A stretch of DNA of 64,000 nucleotides from Roseovarius mucosus DSM 17069 (GCF_000768555.3 NZ_KN293978.2:1-64000), one strand, 5' to 3'. Counted from the stretch's first letter, positions 8,405-17,770 are shown. Numbers and translations: made by a program. Notes: generated from the letters alone by a model not told the origin.

Positions 8405-9667
8405 ATGACCGAATACGCGCCGCTCGACCTGCCCGACGATCCCAAGCTGAGCCATAACATCACCCATTTCGCGCGCGCGTTACGGGCGGCGGGCCTGCCG
8501 GTTGGGCCGGGGCGGGTGCTGGATGCGATCCGGGCGGTGGCCGCGGCGGGGTTCTCCAGCCGGATCGATTTCTTTTATACCCTGCGCGCCTGCCTGGTGA
8601 CGCGCCCAGAGCATCTCATTGTTTTTGCGCAGATTTTCCGGCTCTACTGGCGCGACCCGCGTTACATGGAACATATGATGGCGATGATGCTACCCGCCAT
8701 TCGTGGCGTGCAGGAGGACCGCAGCGCGCAGGCCGCAGAGAAGCGCGCGGCCGAGGCGCTGCTCGACGGGGTGATGCGCGATGCGCCGCAGATCGAAGAA
8801 CACGACGATGACGAGGTGCAGATCGACATTGACGCAACCGCCACGATGTCGGGCGAGGAACGTCTGCGACGACTTGATTTCGAGCAGATGAGCACGGCAG
8901 AGGCGGCAGAGGCCAAGCGAATGTTGGCGCGGCTCACGCTGCCGGTGAAACCCTTCGCCTCGCGGCGCGGCATGGCTGCGCCGAACGGTGCGCGCATGGA
9001 TGCGCGGCGGACGCTGCGCGCAGGCCTGCGACATGGGGGCGAGTTGCGCCGGATTCATTGGCAAAAGCCACGCGAGCGTTGGCCGAACCTCGTGGTGCTT
9101 TGCGATATTTCTGGTTCCATGAGCCAATACAGCCGTATGGTTTTGCATTTTCTCCATGCTGTCGCCAATCACAAGGGGGCGGGCTGGGCAAAGGTGCATG
9201 CCTTTACCTTCGGCACGCGACTGACCAATATCACCCGGCAACTGGCGACGCGGGATGTGGATGCAGCCCTTGCCGCTGCCGGAAAACAGGCGCAGGATTG
9301 GGAAGGTGGCACGCGCATCGGTGTCTGTCTGCATGCCTTCAATCGCGACTGGTCACGGCGGGTGATGGGGCAGGGGGCGGTGGTGCTCCTCATCACCGAC
9401 GGGTTGGACCGCGATGCGCCCGAGGCGCTGAGCCATGAGATGGAGCGGCTGCACCTCAGCGCACGGCGGCTAATCTGGCTGAACCCGCTCTTGCGCTGGG
9501 AAGGATTCGCGCCCAAGGCCCGAGGGATCAAGGCGATGTTGCCGCATGTGGACGCGTTCCGTGCGGGCCATTCCATCGCAACGCTGGAGGACCTGGCCGA
9601 GGCCATCTCGCGCCGCGACGACAGCGGCGAAAAGGCGCGGCTGATGGCGGCAATGCAGGGGAGTTGA
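8405..9667 (+). CDS. coxE: VWA-domain protein, CoxE type
   Basis: CoxE proteins partner with CoxD in maturation of Mo-containing CO dehydrogenase-type enzymes. The 420-residue protein has a helical N-terminal half with a very acidic linker (EEHDDDEVQIDID, about 131-143) and a C-terminal von Willebrand A domain with the metal-ion-dependent adhesion motif DISGS (234-238), followed by a second acidic motif ITDGLDRD. ATG 8405 is chosen; an in-frame GTG at 8378 would begin inside the palindromic repeat. It follows coxD on the same strand and precedes the XdhC-family gene by 4 bp, so it is cotranscribed with it. Confidence 0.87.
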   Translation: MTEYAPLDLPDDPKLSHNITHFARALRAAGLPVGPGRVLDAIRAVAAAGFSSRIDFFYTLRACLVTRPEHLIVFAQIFRLYWRDPRYMEHMMAMMLPAIRGVQEDRSAQAAEKRAAEALLDGVMRDAPQIEEHDDDEVQIDIDATATMSGEERLRRLDFEQMSTAEAAEAKRMLARLTLPVKPFASRRGMAAPNGARMDARRTLRAGLRHGGELRRIHWQKPRERWPNLVVLCDISGSMSQYSRMVLHFLHAVANHKGAGWAKVHAFTFGTRLTNITRQLATRDVDAALAAAGKQAQDWEGGTRIGVCLHAFNRDWSRRVMGQGAVVLLITDGLDRDAPEALSHEMERLHLSARRLIWLNPLLRWEGFAPKARGIKAMLPHVDAFRAGHSIATLEDLAEAISRRDDSGEKARLMAAMQGS

Positions 9668-9671
9668 GACA

Positions 9672-10634
9672 ATGGATCGCTTTGACGACATCCCGGAGAC
9701 GGCGCTGGCCTGGCATCAGGCAGGCAAGGGGGCGGCCTTGGCGACAGTGGTCGAGACCTGGGGCAGCGCGCCGCGCCGGGTGGGCAGCCAATTGGCGATT
9801 TCCGGCGCCGGTGAGATCGCCGGATCGGTCTCGGGCGGCTGTGTCGAGGGGGCCGTGGTGGCCGAGGCGCTCGAGGCGATCGAGGTGGGGCGGTCGGTCA
9901 TGCTGGAGTATGGCGTGTCGGATGGCGATGCGTTCGCCGTGGGGCTGGCCTGTGGCGGCACCATTCGGGTGTTGGTGGAACCCATCGGATCGGTGATGCC
10001 CGAGGCGCTGCTGGCCGATCTGGTGCTGGCACGGGAGGCGCGGCTGCCAGTGGCCTATGTCACCGGGCCGGGTGGGCGGCGGCTGGAGCGCGAGGGCCAC
10101 GTGGCGCGATTTCGCATGGATCGCTCAGGCTTTGAGGACGATGGCGAGACCTTCGTGGCCATTCACAATCCGCCCTTGCGCCTCATTATCGTGGGGGCGG
10201 TGCATATTGCGCAGGCTCTCGTCCCGATGGCGCGGATTGGGGGCTATGATCCGCTGATCATCGACCCGCGCGACAGCTTTGCCTCTGAGGCGCGGTTTCC
10301 GGGCGAGACCGTGGTGCATGACTGGCCCGACGAGGGCGTGCGTGCCTTTGGTCTGGATGCGCGCACGGCGTTGGTGCTGCTGACGCATGACCCCAAGCTG
10401 GATGATCCTGCGCTGATCGAGGCGCTGCGTTCGGAGGTCTTTTACATCGGCGCGCTGGGATCGACCCGCACCCATGCCAAGCGGGTGGCGCGGTTGCAGG
10501 AGGCGGGCTTTGCCGAGGCCGACATTGCGCGGATTCATGGCCCCGTCGGGCTAAACATTGGTGCGGCGAACCCGTCCGAAATCGCGGTCAGCATTCTGGC
10601 CGAGATGACCCGCGTGCTGAGGCAAGGCGCATGA
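9672..10634 (+). CDS. XdhC/CoxI-family Mo-cofactor maturation protein (CoxF-like)
   Basis: XdhC proteins bind molybdenum cofactor, promote its sulfuration and deliver it to Mo hydroxylases. The 320-residue protein has the N-terminal XdhC/CoxI domain (about 16-80, motif GSVSGGCVEGAV at 51-62) and the C-terminal Rossmann-like domain (from about 165, LIIVGAVHIAQAL; end motif GLNIGAANPSEIAVSI). In cox clusters this two-domain form is called CoxF. It lies between coxE and a molybdopterin-binding protein gene with which it overlaps by 4 bp (ATGA), consistent with translational coupling and service to the downstream coxSLM enzyme. Confidence 0.9.
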   Translation: MDRFDDIPETALAWHQAGKGAALATVVETWGSAPRRVGSQLAISGAGEIAGSVSGGCVEGAVVAEALEAIEVGRSVMLEYGVSDGDAFAVGLACGGTIRVLVEPIGSVMPEALLADLVLAREARLPVAYVTGPGGRRLEREGHVARFRMDRSGFEDDGETFVAIHNPPLRLIIVGAVHIAQALVPMARIGGYDPLIIDPRDSFASEARFPGETVVHDWPDEGVRAFGLDARTALVLLTHDPKLDDPALIEALRSEVFYIGALGSTRTHAKRVARLQEAGFAEADIARIHGPVGLNIGAANPSEIAVSILAEMTRVLRQGA

Positions 10635-11623
10635 GATTTGGCCCCGTGCCCTTGGAGGAGGCGGAGGGCGGCATTCTTGCGCATTCCGAGCAGGTGGCGT
10701 CGGGACGATTGCGCAAGGGGGCCAGGCTGGATGCCGGGCAGATCACGGCGCTGCGCGCGGCGGGGTATCGCACGGTCACGGTGGCCATGCTGGACCCCGA
10801 CGATATGCACGAAAATGAGGCCGCGGCGGGGTTGGCCGCAGCCTTGGCCGAGGGGGCGAGCGATGTGGTCTGCGGCGCGCCCTTTACAGGCAGGGTGAAC
10901 CTGATGGCCGAGCGGCCCGGCGTGGTCTGCCTTGATGTGGCCGCGATTCATGCGGCCAATGCCGTCGATCCGATGATCACCGTGGCCACCGTGGTGCCGC
11001 ATCATCAGGTTCATGCCGGCGGGATGATCGCCACGGTCAAGATCATCGCCTATGGTGTGCCGCGCGCGGCGCTGGAGCGGGCGGCAGAGGCTGCGCGCGG
11101 GGCGGTCCGTCTGGCAGTGGCGCGGTATCGCACCGCGAGCCTGATCATCACCGATCAGCCCGGCGGGCCGGGGGACAAGGGGCGTGATGCGATTGCGGCG
11201 CGTGTCACGGGCCTTGGCATGGAGATGGTGGAAACGGTGCTCTGTGCGCATGATGAGGCGGCCTTGGCGGCGGCGATTGTCGCGGCCAAGGGCGAGATCG
11301 TGCTGATTCTCACCGCGTCGGCCACGTCGGACCCCTTTGACACCGCGCCGCAGGCGCTGCGCGCGGCTGGCGGGATGGTGGAGCGGTTCGGTATGCCCGT
11401 GGACCCCGGCAACCTGCTCTTTCTGGGCCGCGTTGGTGCGCGTCCTGTCATCGGCCTGCCCGGATCGGCGCGCAGCCCCGTTCTGCATGGCGCGGATTGG
11501 GTGCTGGCACGGGTGGCTTGTGGTCTGCCCTGCGGTGCCGCCGAAATCGCCGCAATGGGTGTGGGCGGGCTGCTCAAGGAAATTCCGACCCGGCCTCAGC
11601 CGCGCCGTGGTGGCCGTGGCTGA
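10631..11623 (+). CDS. Molybdopterin-binding domain protein (MoeA/MogA-like fold)
   Basis: The 330-residue protein has a MoCF-type C-terminal half: TASLIITDQPGGPGDKGRD, a later segment IVLILTASATSDPFDTAP, and VIGLPGSARSP resemble the motifs by which MogA/MoeA/CinA domains hold molybdopterin. The N-terminal part (residues 1-about 60) resembles the MoeA-type substrate-binding lobe. Such genes are regular companions of xdhC and coxL-like genes and probably take part in cofactor handling for the enzyme encoded next. Start ATG 10631 overlaps the xdhC stop. The exact reaction cannot be read from the sequence. Confidence 0.8.
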   Translation: MRFGPVPLEEAEGGILAHSEQVASGRLRKGARLDAGQITALRAAGYRTVTVAMLDPDDMHENEAAAGLAAALAEGASDVVCGAPFTGRVNLMAERPGVVCLDVAAIHAANAVDPMITVATVVPHHQVHAGGMIATVKIIAYGVPRAALERAAEAARGAVRLAVARYRTASLIITDQPGGPGDKGRDAIAARVTGLGMEMVETVLCAHDEAALAAAIVAAKGEIVLILTASATSDPFDTAPQALRAAGGMVERFGMPVDPGNLLFLGRVGARPVIGLPGSARSPVLHGADWVLARVACGLPCGAAEIAAMGVGGLLKEIPTRPQPRRGGRG

Positions 11624-11739
11624 GGCGCAAGAAACCGGGTTCTCAAGTCGTGGGAGGCATGCTTTAGTCGCACTGGACAGCAGGGCCTTTCCTACTAAGG
11701 TCCTATGTGGAGACCGACAATTCAAACCGGGAGGAGCCA

Positions 11740-12225
11740 ATGCCTGAGGTCAAGATGACCGTGAATGGCAAGCCAGCGTCGGGCCAAATCGAGGGCCGCA
11801 CGCTTCTTGTCGAATTTCTGAGAGAGACCCTTGGCCTGACGGGCACGCATGTGGGCTGTGACACCAGCCAATGTGGGGCCTGCGTGGTGCATGTCGATGG
11901 CAAGGCCGTGAAATCCTGCACCATGTTCGCGGCTGAGGCGGAGGGCGCCGAGATCAAGACGATCGAGGGCATGGCCGAGCCGGATGGCACACTGCATCCG
12001 ATCCAGCAGGCGTTTCAGGATCATCACGGGTTGCAATGCGGGTTCTGCACGCCGGGCATGGTGATGTCTGCGGCGGCGCTTCTGGCCGAAAACCCGACGC
12101 CGACAGAGGCGGAGGTGCGGGATTATCTTGAGGGCAATCTCTGCCGCTGCACGGGCTATCACAACATCGTCAAGGCGATCTTGGCCGCCAGCGGTCAAGA
12201 CGTGAGCCGTATCGCGGCGGAATAA
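11740..12225 (+). CDS. coxS: Mo-hydroxylase / CO dehydrogenase-type small subunit, 2x[2Fe-2S]
   Basis: This iron-sulfur subunit passes electrons from the Mo site to FAD. The 161-residue protein has the plant-ferredoxin-type cluster ligands C40, C45, C48 and C60 and the helical-domain cluster ligands C100, C103, C135 and C137 (motifs [10 protein letters not shown] and CRCTGY). ATG 11740 is chosen because a strong GGGAGGAG lies four bases upstream; the in-frame ATG at 11707 lacks one. It heads the S-L-M structural set, 116 bp after the maturation genes, so it may have its own promoter as well as read-through. Confidence 0.95.
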   Translation: MPEVKMTVNGKPASGQIEGRTLLVEFLRETLGLTGTHVGCDTSQCGACVVHVDGKAVKSCTMFAAEAEGAEIKTIEGMAEPDGTLHPIQQAFQDHHGLQCGFCTPGMVMSAAALLAENPTPTEAEVRDYLEGNLCRCTGYHNIVKAILAASGQDVSRIAAE

Positions 12226-12235
12226 CCGAAACACT

Positions 12236-12290
12236 GGGGGCGCCGCCCCCGCGCCTGCGGCGCTCCCCCGGAGTAGTTCTGGAACAGTGA
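12236..12290. repeat. Dispersed palindromic intergenic repeat, copy 3 (inverted)
   Basis: Between coxS and coxL lie the palindrome GGGGGCGCCGCCCCC (12236-12250) and the hairpin GCGCC-TGC-GGCGC (12251-12263), followed by a C-run and GGAGTAGTTCTGGAA. Read on the minus strand this repeats the order TTCCAGAA...ACTCCGGGGG...palindrome, related to copies 1 and 2. The repeat splits an otherwise tight structural operon by 120 bp. Confidence 0.5.
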
Positions 12291-12345
12291 GTGCGCTGAG
12301 GGTGATCATGGGGGCAGACCCCGTTCGATCAGGGAGGAGAACGAC

Positions 12346-14703
12346 ATGCCGAAAGACGGAGGCATTGGCGCCAGCACCAAGCGGCGCGAGGATATCCGGT
12401 TTCTGACCGGAAACGGCAATTACACCGATGACATCAATCTGCGCGGGCAGGCCTATGTGCATTTCCTGCGTTCGGATGTGGCGCACGGGCGGCTGAACAA
12501 GGTGGATACCAGCGCCGCCGAGGCCATGCCGGGGGTCTTGCGGATTTTTACCGGCAAGGATTTCGAAGGTGTGGGCGGCCTGCCCTGCGGCTGGCAGGTC
12601 ACCGACCGCTTTGGCGAGGTGATGCAGGAGCCGGGACATCCGGTGCTGGCACAAGGCAAGGTGCGTCATGTGGGGGATCCGATTGCCGCCGTGGTGGCCG
12701 AGACCTATGCGCAGGCGCGCGATGCGGCCGAGGCGATCGAGCTCGATATCGAGGAACTGCCAGCGGTCGTGGACATGAAGAAAGCCCTCGAAGAGGGCGC
12801 CCCCTTGGTGCATGACGAGTTGAAGAACAACCTCTGTTATGACTGGGGCTTTGTCGAAGAGAACAAAGGCGCGGTGGACGAGGCCTTTGCCAAGGCGGCG
12901 CATGTCACCACGCTCGAGTTGATCAACAACCGGCTGGTGGCCAATCCGATGGAGCCGCGCGTGGCGGTGGGCGATTTCAACCGCTCGACCGGCGACTCGA
13001 CGCTCTATACAACGAGCCAAAACCCGCATGTGATCCGTCTCTTGATGGGCGCGTTCGTCTTGGGCATCCCGGAGCATAAATTGCGCGTGGTGGCCCCCGA
13101 TGTGGGTGGCGGCTTTGGCTCGAAAATCTTTCACTACGCGGAAGAGGCGTTTTGCACCTTTGCCGCCAAGGCGCTCAACCGCCCTGTGAAATGGACCTGT
13201 TCGCGGTCCGAGGCCTTCATGACCGATGCCCATGGGCGCGATCACGTGACCAAGATCGAACTGGCGCTGGATGCGGAGAACAATTTTACCGCCATCCGCA
13301 CCGATACCTACGCCAATATGGGCGCCTATCTCAGCACCTTTGCGCCGTCGGTGCCAACTTGGCTACACGGCACGCTGATGGCGGGGAATTACCGCACGCC
13401 GCTGATCTATGTGAACGTCAAGGCAGTGTTCACGAATACCGTGCCGGTGGATGCCTATCGCGGCGCGGGCCGTCCCGAGGCGACCTATCAATTGGAGCGC
13501 GTGATCGACAAGGCGGCGCGCGAACTGGGCGTTGATCCCATCGGGCTGCGGCGCCAGAATTTCATCACCCAGTTCCCCTATGCCACGCCCGTGGCGGTGG
13601 AATACGACACCGGCGATTATCATGCCACCATGGACAAGCTCGAAGAGATCGCGGATTTCAGCGGATTTGAGGCGCGGCGCAAGGCGAGTGCGGCCAAGGG
13701 CAAGCTGCGCGGTCTGGGTATCAATTGCTACATCGAGGCTTGCGGCATCGCGCCGTCGAACCTTGTGGGGCAATTGGGCGCGCGCGCGGGTCTCTATGAG
13801 AGTGCCACGGTACGTGTCAATGCCACGGGCGGTCTAGTGGTCATGACCGGCAGTCACAGCCACGGGCAGGGGCATGAGACCTCTTTCGCACAAGTGGTGG
13901 CCGAGATGATCGGAATTGACGCCAATATGGTCGAGATCGTGCATGGCGACACTGCCAATACGCCGATGGGCATGGGCACCTATGGCAGCCGCTCGATTGC
14001 CGTGGGCGGGTCGGCCATGGTGCGCGCAACCGAAAAGATCATCAACAAGGCCAAGAAGATCGCAGCGCATCTGATGGAAGCCTCTGAAGCCGATATCGAG
14101 TTGAAAGATGGCAAGTTCAGCGTGGCAGGTACGGACAAATCCGTTGCCTGGGGCGATGTGACCCTCGCCGCCTATGTGCCGCACAACTATCCGCTGGCGG
14201 ATATCGAGCCTGGGCTGGAAGAGACGGCGTTTTACGATCCGTCGAACTTCACCTATCCCTCTGGGGCCTACGCCTGTGAGGTCGAGGTGGATCCGGACAC
14301 GGGCAAGGTGACGATCGAGCGCTTTGCCGCTGCGGACGATTTCGGCAATATCATCAATCCGATGATCGTGTCGGGGCAGGTGCATGGTGGCATTGGTCAA
14401 GGAATTGGCCAGGCGCTGCTCGAATCCTGCGTCTATGACGAGAACGGGCAGCTTCAGACCGGCTCTTACATGGATTATGCCATGCCCCGCGCCGACGATG
14501 TGCCGTTCTATCAGGTGGATCATTCCTGTCAGACGCCCTGCACGCACAACCCCTTGGGCGTCAAGGGCTGTGGCGAGGCCGGGGCCATCGGCAGCCCGCC
14601 TGCAGTGGTCAATGCGGTGATTGATGCGCTGCAACGGTCCGGGCGGAACATCACCCATATTGATATGCCGCTGTCGCCGTCGCGCGTCTGGCAAGCGATG
14701 TAA
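12346..14703 (+). CDS. coxL: Molybdenum hydroxylase large subunit, form II CoxL type
   Basis: The 785-residue protein is the molybdopterin-cytosine-dinucleotide subunit of a xanthine-oxidase-family hydroxylase. The active-site loop is AYRGAGR (residues 370-376), the form II (BMS) signature; form I CO dehydrogenases have AYxCSFR with the Cys that holds copper. The catalytic base is Glu744 in KGCGEAGAIG. Other Mo-site motifs, GGGFGSK and GSHSHGQGHET, are present. Form II enzymes occur in many Roseobacters, but growth studies tie CO oxidation to form I, so the physiological substrate here is open. It is preceded by a good ribosome-binding site (GGGAGGAG) and followed by coxM after 17 bp. Confidence 0.93.
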   Translation: MPKDGGIGASTKRREDIRFLTGNGNYTDDINLRGQAYVHFLRSDVAHGRLNKVDTSAAEAMPGVLRIFTGKDFEGVGGLPCGWQVTDRFGEVMQEPGHPVLAQGKVRHVGDPIAAVVAETYAQARDAAEAIELDIEELPAVVDMKKALEEGAPLVHDELKNNLCYDWGFVEENKGAVDEAFAKAAHVTTLELINNRLVANPMEPRVAVGDFNRSTGDSTLYTTSQNPHVIRLLMGAFVLGIPEHKLRVVAPDVGGGFGSKIFHYAEEAFCTFAAKALNRPVKWTCSRSEAFMTDAHGRDHVTKIELALDAENNFTAIRTDTYANMGAYLSTFAPSVPTWLHGTLMAGNYRTPLIYVNVKAVFTNTVPVDAYRGAGRPEATYQLERVIDKAARELGVDPIGLRRQNFITQFPYATPVAVEYDTGDYHATMDKLEEIADFSGFEARRKASAAKGKLRGLGINCYIEACGIAPSNLVGQLGARAGLYESATVRVNATGGLVVMTGSHSHGQGHETSFAQVVAEMIGIDANMVEIVHGDTANTPMGMGTYGSRSIAVGGSAMVRATEKIINKAKKIAAHLMEASEADIELKDGKFSVAGTDKSVAWGDVTLAAYVPHNYPLADIEPGLEETAFYDPSNFTYPSGAYACEVEVDPDTGKVTIERFAAADDFGNIINPMIVSGQVHGGIGQGIGQALLESCVYDENGQLQTGSYMDYAMPRADDVPFYQVDHSCQTPCTHNPLGVKGCGEAGAIGSPPAVVNAVIDALQRSGRNITHIDMPLSPSRVWQAM

Positions 14704-14720
14704 GGGTAAGGAGAGCGATC

Positions 14721-15509
14721 ATGTATGCATTCGATATCGAACGTCCCGCTACCATCGCTGATGCCATATCGGCTCTGGGCACGGAAGAGGCGCAGGCGCT
14801 GGGCGGGGGGCAGACCCTGATTCCGACGCTGAAGCAACGTCTGGCCGCACCTGCCAAGCTGGTGTGCCTGTCGGCGATCAAAGAGATGCAGGGGATTTGC
14901 ACCGCTGATGACGGCGCGCTCTGCATTGGTGGGGGAACCACCCACGCCGAAGTTGCGGCGGGGGCTGGCGTCTATCCGGCGCTCGCATCGCTCGCGGCAC
15001 ATATCGGCGATCCGGCGGTGCGCAACCGGGGCACCATCGGTGGCAGTCTGGCCAATAATGACCCCTCCGCCTGTTACCCGGCGGCGGTTCTGGGATCAGG
15101 GGCGACGGTGATCACCTCAAACCGCAGCATCGCGGCGGATGACTATTTTCAGGGCATGTTCACCACGGCCCTTGAGGATGGCGAGATCATCACCGAAGTG
15201 CGCTTTCCCGTGCCGGAGAAAGCCAGCTATCAGAAGTTCGAGCAACCGGCTTCGCGCTTTGCCCTCGTTGGCGTGTTTGTTGCCAAATACGCAGACGGCG
15301 TGCGTGTGGCGGTGACGGGCGCCTCGGAAGAGGGCGTGTTCCGCTGGACCGAGGCCGAGGCGGCGCTTTCGGGCAACTTTGCGCCTGAGGCTTTGGAGGG
15401 GCTTACCCTTTCGGGGGATGGCATGATCTCGGACCTGCACGGATCAGGTGCCTACCGCGCGCATCTGGTGGGCGTCATGGCGCGGAGGGCGGTTGCGGCG
15501 GCAAGTTGA
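14721..15509 (+). CDS. coxM: Mo-hydroxylase / CO dehydrogenase-type medium subunit, FAD-binding
   Basis: This subunit carries FAD and hands electrons to the acceptor. The 262-residue protein shows the two FAD motifs of the family, GGGQTLIP (about 30-37) and a TIGGSLANNDP segment (about 112), plus the C-terminal CODH_C domain. Length is slightly short of the usual 280-290 residues but complete. It ends the coxSLM set; a hairpin at 15536-15562 follows. Confidence 0.94.
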   Translation: MYAFDIERPATIADAISALGTEEAQALGGGQTLIPTLKQRLAAPAKLVCLSAIKEMQGICTADDGALCIGGGTTHAEVAAGAGVYPALASLAAHIGDPAVRNRGTIGGSLANNDPSACYPAAVLGSGATVITSNRSIAADDYFQGMFTTALEDGEIITEVRFPVPEKASYQKFEQPASRFALVGVFVAKYADGVRVAVTGASEEGVFRWTEAEAALSGNFAPEALEGLTLSGDGMISDLHGSGAYRAHLVGVMARRAVAAAS

Positions 15510-15535
15510 GCGCTGTTAGAATACGATGAGGTATG

Positions 15536-15563
15536 AAATGGCGGGTCTCTGGCCCGCCATTTT
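15536..15563 (+). terminator. Probable intrinsic terminator after coxM
   Basis: A 10-bp perfect stem AAATGGCGGG/CCCGCCATTT around loop TCTCTGG lies 27 bp after the coxM stop. The downstream T-run is short (TTTCTC), so termination may be partial, leaving read-through into the ammonia-lyase gene that starts 21 bp later. Confidence 0.55.
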
Positions 15564-15583
15564 CTCGAGGGACAGGGGGCGAT

Positions 15584-16615
15584 ATGCACGAGATCGACAA
15601 TCCGTGGCGTGGCAAGGGCTTGCCCGAGGCGGTGCTGACGGGGGCGCCATGGCCGAGTGTGGACGCGAACGCGGTGCTCGGGCTGTTGGGGCGGTGCCCG
15701 GCGGCGGCTGAAACGCCGCTGGTGCCTGTGGCAGGATTCGCGGCAAAGGTCTGGGCCAAGGATGAGCGCGGGCGCATGGGGCTGGGCAGTTTCAAGGCGT
15801 TGGGCGCGGCTTATGTGATCGCCCATGAGGCGGCAGAGACCGGGGCCGCGGATATGTCCTGCGCGCTGGCGGGACGCACCTATGTGACGGCGAGTGCGGG
15901 CAATCACGGCATGTCGGTGGCGGCCGGGGCGCGGCTCTTTGGGGCGCGGGCGGTGATCTATCTGGCAGAAACCGTGCCCGAGAGTTTTGCCGCGCGGCTG
16001 CGCGGCAAAGGGGCAGTGGTGGTGCGCGAGGGCGCGGATTACGAGGCCAGCATGGTCGCTGCGGGGCGTGCGGCGCTGGATCAGGGCTGGACGCTGCTAT
16101 CGGATAGTTCCTGGCCCGGCTACTTTGATCTGCCACATCGGTTGATGGAGGGCTATCTTGCGATGGCCGAGGAAGCCGCGCGCCAGATGCCGGAGGTGCC
16201 CACCCATATCCTCTTGCAGGCGGGTGTTGGTGGGCTCGCCGGGGCCTGTGCGGCATGGTTCCGGCAGATCTGGGGCGCGACGCCCCGGATCATCGTGGTG
16301 GAGCCTGACCGCGCGCCCGCCCTTTTCGAGAGCATCCGCGCGGGGCGACCTGTTGAGACAGCCGGGCCGGTGTCGAACATGGGGCGGCTTGATTGCAAGG
16401 TGCCATCGCTCATTGCACTCAAGGGCTTGGCGCGGGATGCGGATGTATTCGTGACGATCACGGACGACGAGGCCGAGGCGGTGTTGGAGGGATTGGCCGC
16501 ACAAGGGCTGGCCACGACGCCGTCCGGCGCGGCGGGGGTGGCGGCGCTGGCGGGTTTGGCGCTTGGGGCCGATGCACGGGTGCTGTGCATCCTGAGTGAA
16601 GGGCCCGAAGCATGA
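15584..16615 (+). CDS. PLP-dependent diaminopropionate ammonia-lyase-like enzyme
   Basis: The 343-residue protein belongs to fold-type II PLP enzymes. The Schiff-base lysine is Lys71 in GLGSFKALGAAY, TASAGNHGMSVA binds the phosphate side of the substrate, and QAGVGGLAGA is the glycine loop; these features match 2,3-diaminopropionate ammonia-lyase. It would deaminate a small amino acid to a 2-oxoacid plus ammonia. ATG 15584 is chosen because AGGGGG lies just upstream; ATG 15533 would start inside the terminator hairpin. It overlaps the next gene (M24 peptidase) by 4 bp. The actual substrate is not evident, and a threonine-dehydratase-like role cannot be excluded. Confidence 0.8.
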   Translation: MHEIDNPWRGKGLPEAVLTGAPWPSVDANAVLGLLGRCPAAAETPLVPVAGFAAKVWAKDERGRMGLGSFKALGAAYVIAHEAAETGAADMSCALAGRTYVTASAGNHGMSVAAGARLFGARAVIYLAETVPESFAARLRGKGAVVVREGADYEASMVAAGRAALDQGWTLLSDSSWPGYFDLPHRLMEGYLAMAEEAARQMPEVPTHILLQAGVGGLAGACAAWFRQIWGATPRIIVVEPDRAPALFESIRAGRPVETAGPVSNMGRLDCKVPSLIALKGLARDADVFVTITDDEAEAVLEGLAAQGLATTPSGAAGVAALAGLALGADARVLCILSEGPEA

Positions 16616-17742
16616 GGCGCGGGTTCGCGCCGGAGGAGTATCAGGCGCGGCTGCGTGCGGCACAATCCGGCATGGCCGAGGTAGGGCTTGGCGCGCTCTT
16701 GCTGACGACAGAGCCGGAAATCCGCTATTTCACCGGCTTTCTGACCCGGTTCTGGGAAAGCCCGAGCCGCCCGTGGTTTCTGATCCTGCCTGTGATGGGC
16801 GATCCGGTGGCGGTGATCCCTGCGATTGGCGCGCCCTTGATGGGGCGAACCTGGGTAAGGGACATTCGCACTTGGGCTGCCCCCGACCCCGAGGATGATG
16901 GCGTGTCGCTCTTGGCCGACACGCTGCGCGAGATTGGCGGTCCTGTGGGTGTGCCTTCTGGCCCCGAAAGCCACTTGCGCATGCCTTTGGCGGAATTCGA
17001 GCGGGTGAAACGGGCGAGTGCGCTTGTGTTTCGCGATGATGCCGGGATCGTGGCGGGGCTGCGTGCCGTCAAATCCGAGGCTGAGATCGTCAAGATCGCG
17101 CATAGTTGCGCGATTGCCGGGCGCGCCTTTGACCGTGTGGGCGAGATTGCGCAGCCGGGCGTGCCGCTCAGCACGGTCTTTCGCAATTTTCAGCGGCTTT
17201 TGCTGGAGGAAGGGGCGGATTGGGTGCCCTATATCGCGGGGGGTGCCGGGCCAATGGGCTATGCCGATGTGATCTCGCCTGCGGGGGAGGTGCCGCTTTC
17301 GACGGGCGATGTGCTCATGCTCGATACCGGCGCGGTTTGGGATGGGTATTTCTGCGATTATGACCGGAATTTCGCGATTGGTCATGCCACGGCAGAGCAG
17401 AGCGCTGCCCATGCGCGGTTGATCGAGGCGGCGGAGGCCGGGGAAGAGGCGGCGCGCGCAGGCGCGACAGCCTCTGACGTCTGGCGGGCAATGGCGCGGA
17501 TCACGGGCAGCGATGAAACCTCGGGTCGTCTGGGGCATGGGCTGGGCATGCAGCTGACAGAAGGTCTGTCGTTGACACACAAGGATCATAGCGTGCTCAA
17601 GCCCGGCATGGTGATCACGCTTGAGCCTGGCCTAGAGCTCGCGCCGGGCATGATCATGGTGCATGAGGAGAACATCGTGATCCGCGAGGGTAGGGCACAA
17701 CGCCTGTCCCGTTTCGCGGCATCGACCCTGCCGGTGATCTGA
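16612..17742 (+). CDS. M24-family metallopeptidase (Xaa-Pro peptidase / creatinase-like)
   Basis: The 376-residue protein has a creatinase-type N-terminal domain (1-about 155) and a pita-bread catalytic domain with metal ligands in LMLDTGAVWDGYFCDYDRNF, GRLGHGLG, LEPGLEL and the HEEN segment. Family members cleave Xaa-Pro bonds or hydrolyse related C-N bonds (creatinase, ectoine hydrolase). It is translationally coupled to the ammonia-lyase gene, which suggests a two-step breakdown of a small nitrogen compound rather than housekeeping peptide trimming. No signal peptide is visible, so it is cytoplasmic. Confidence 0.85.
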   Translation: MRRGFAPEEYQARLRAAQSGMAEVGLGALLLTTEPEIRYFTGFLTRFWESPSRPWFLILPVMGDPVAVIPAIGAPLMGRTWVRDIRTWAAPDPEDDGVSLLADTLREIGGPVGVPSGPESHLRMPLAEFERVKRASALVFRDDAGIVAGLRAVKSEAEIVKIAHSCAIAGRAFDRVGEIAQPGVPLSTVFRNFQRLLLEEGADWVPYIAGGAGPMGYADVISPAGEVPLSTGDVLMLDTGAVWDGYFCDYDRNFAIGHATAEQSAAHARLIEAAEAGEEAARAGATASDVWRAMARITGSDETSGRLGHGLGMQLTEGLSLTHKDHSVLKPGMVITLEPGLELAPGMIMVHEENIVIREGRAQRLSRFAASTLPVI

Positions 17743-17770
17743 GCGGTCTGCCTCAAATTGCGGCGGAACG

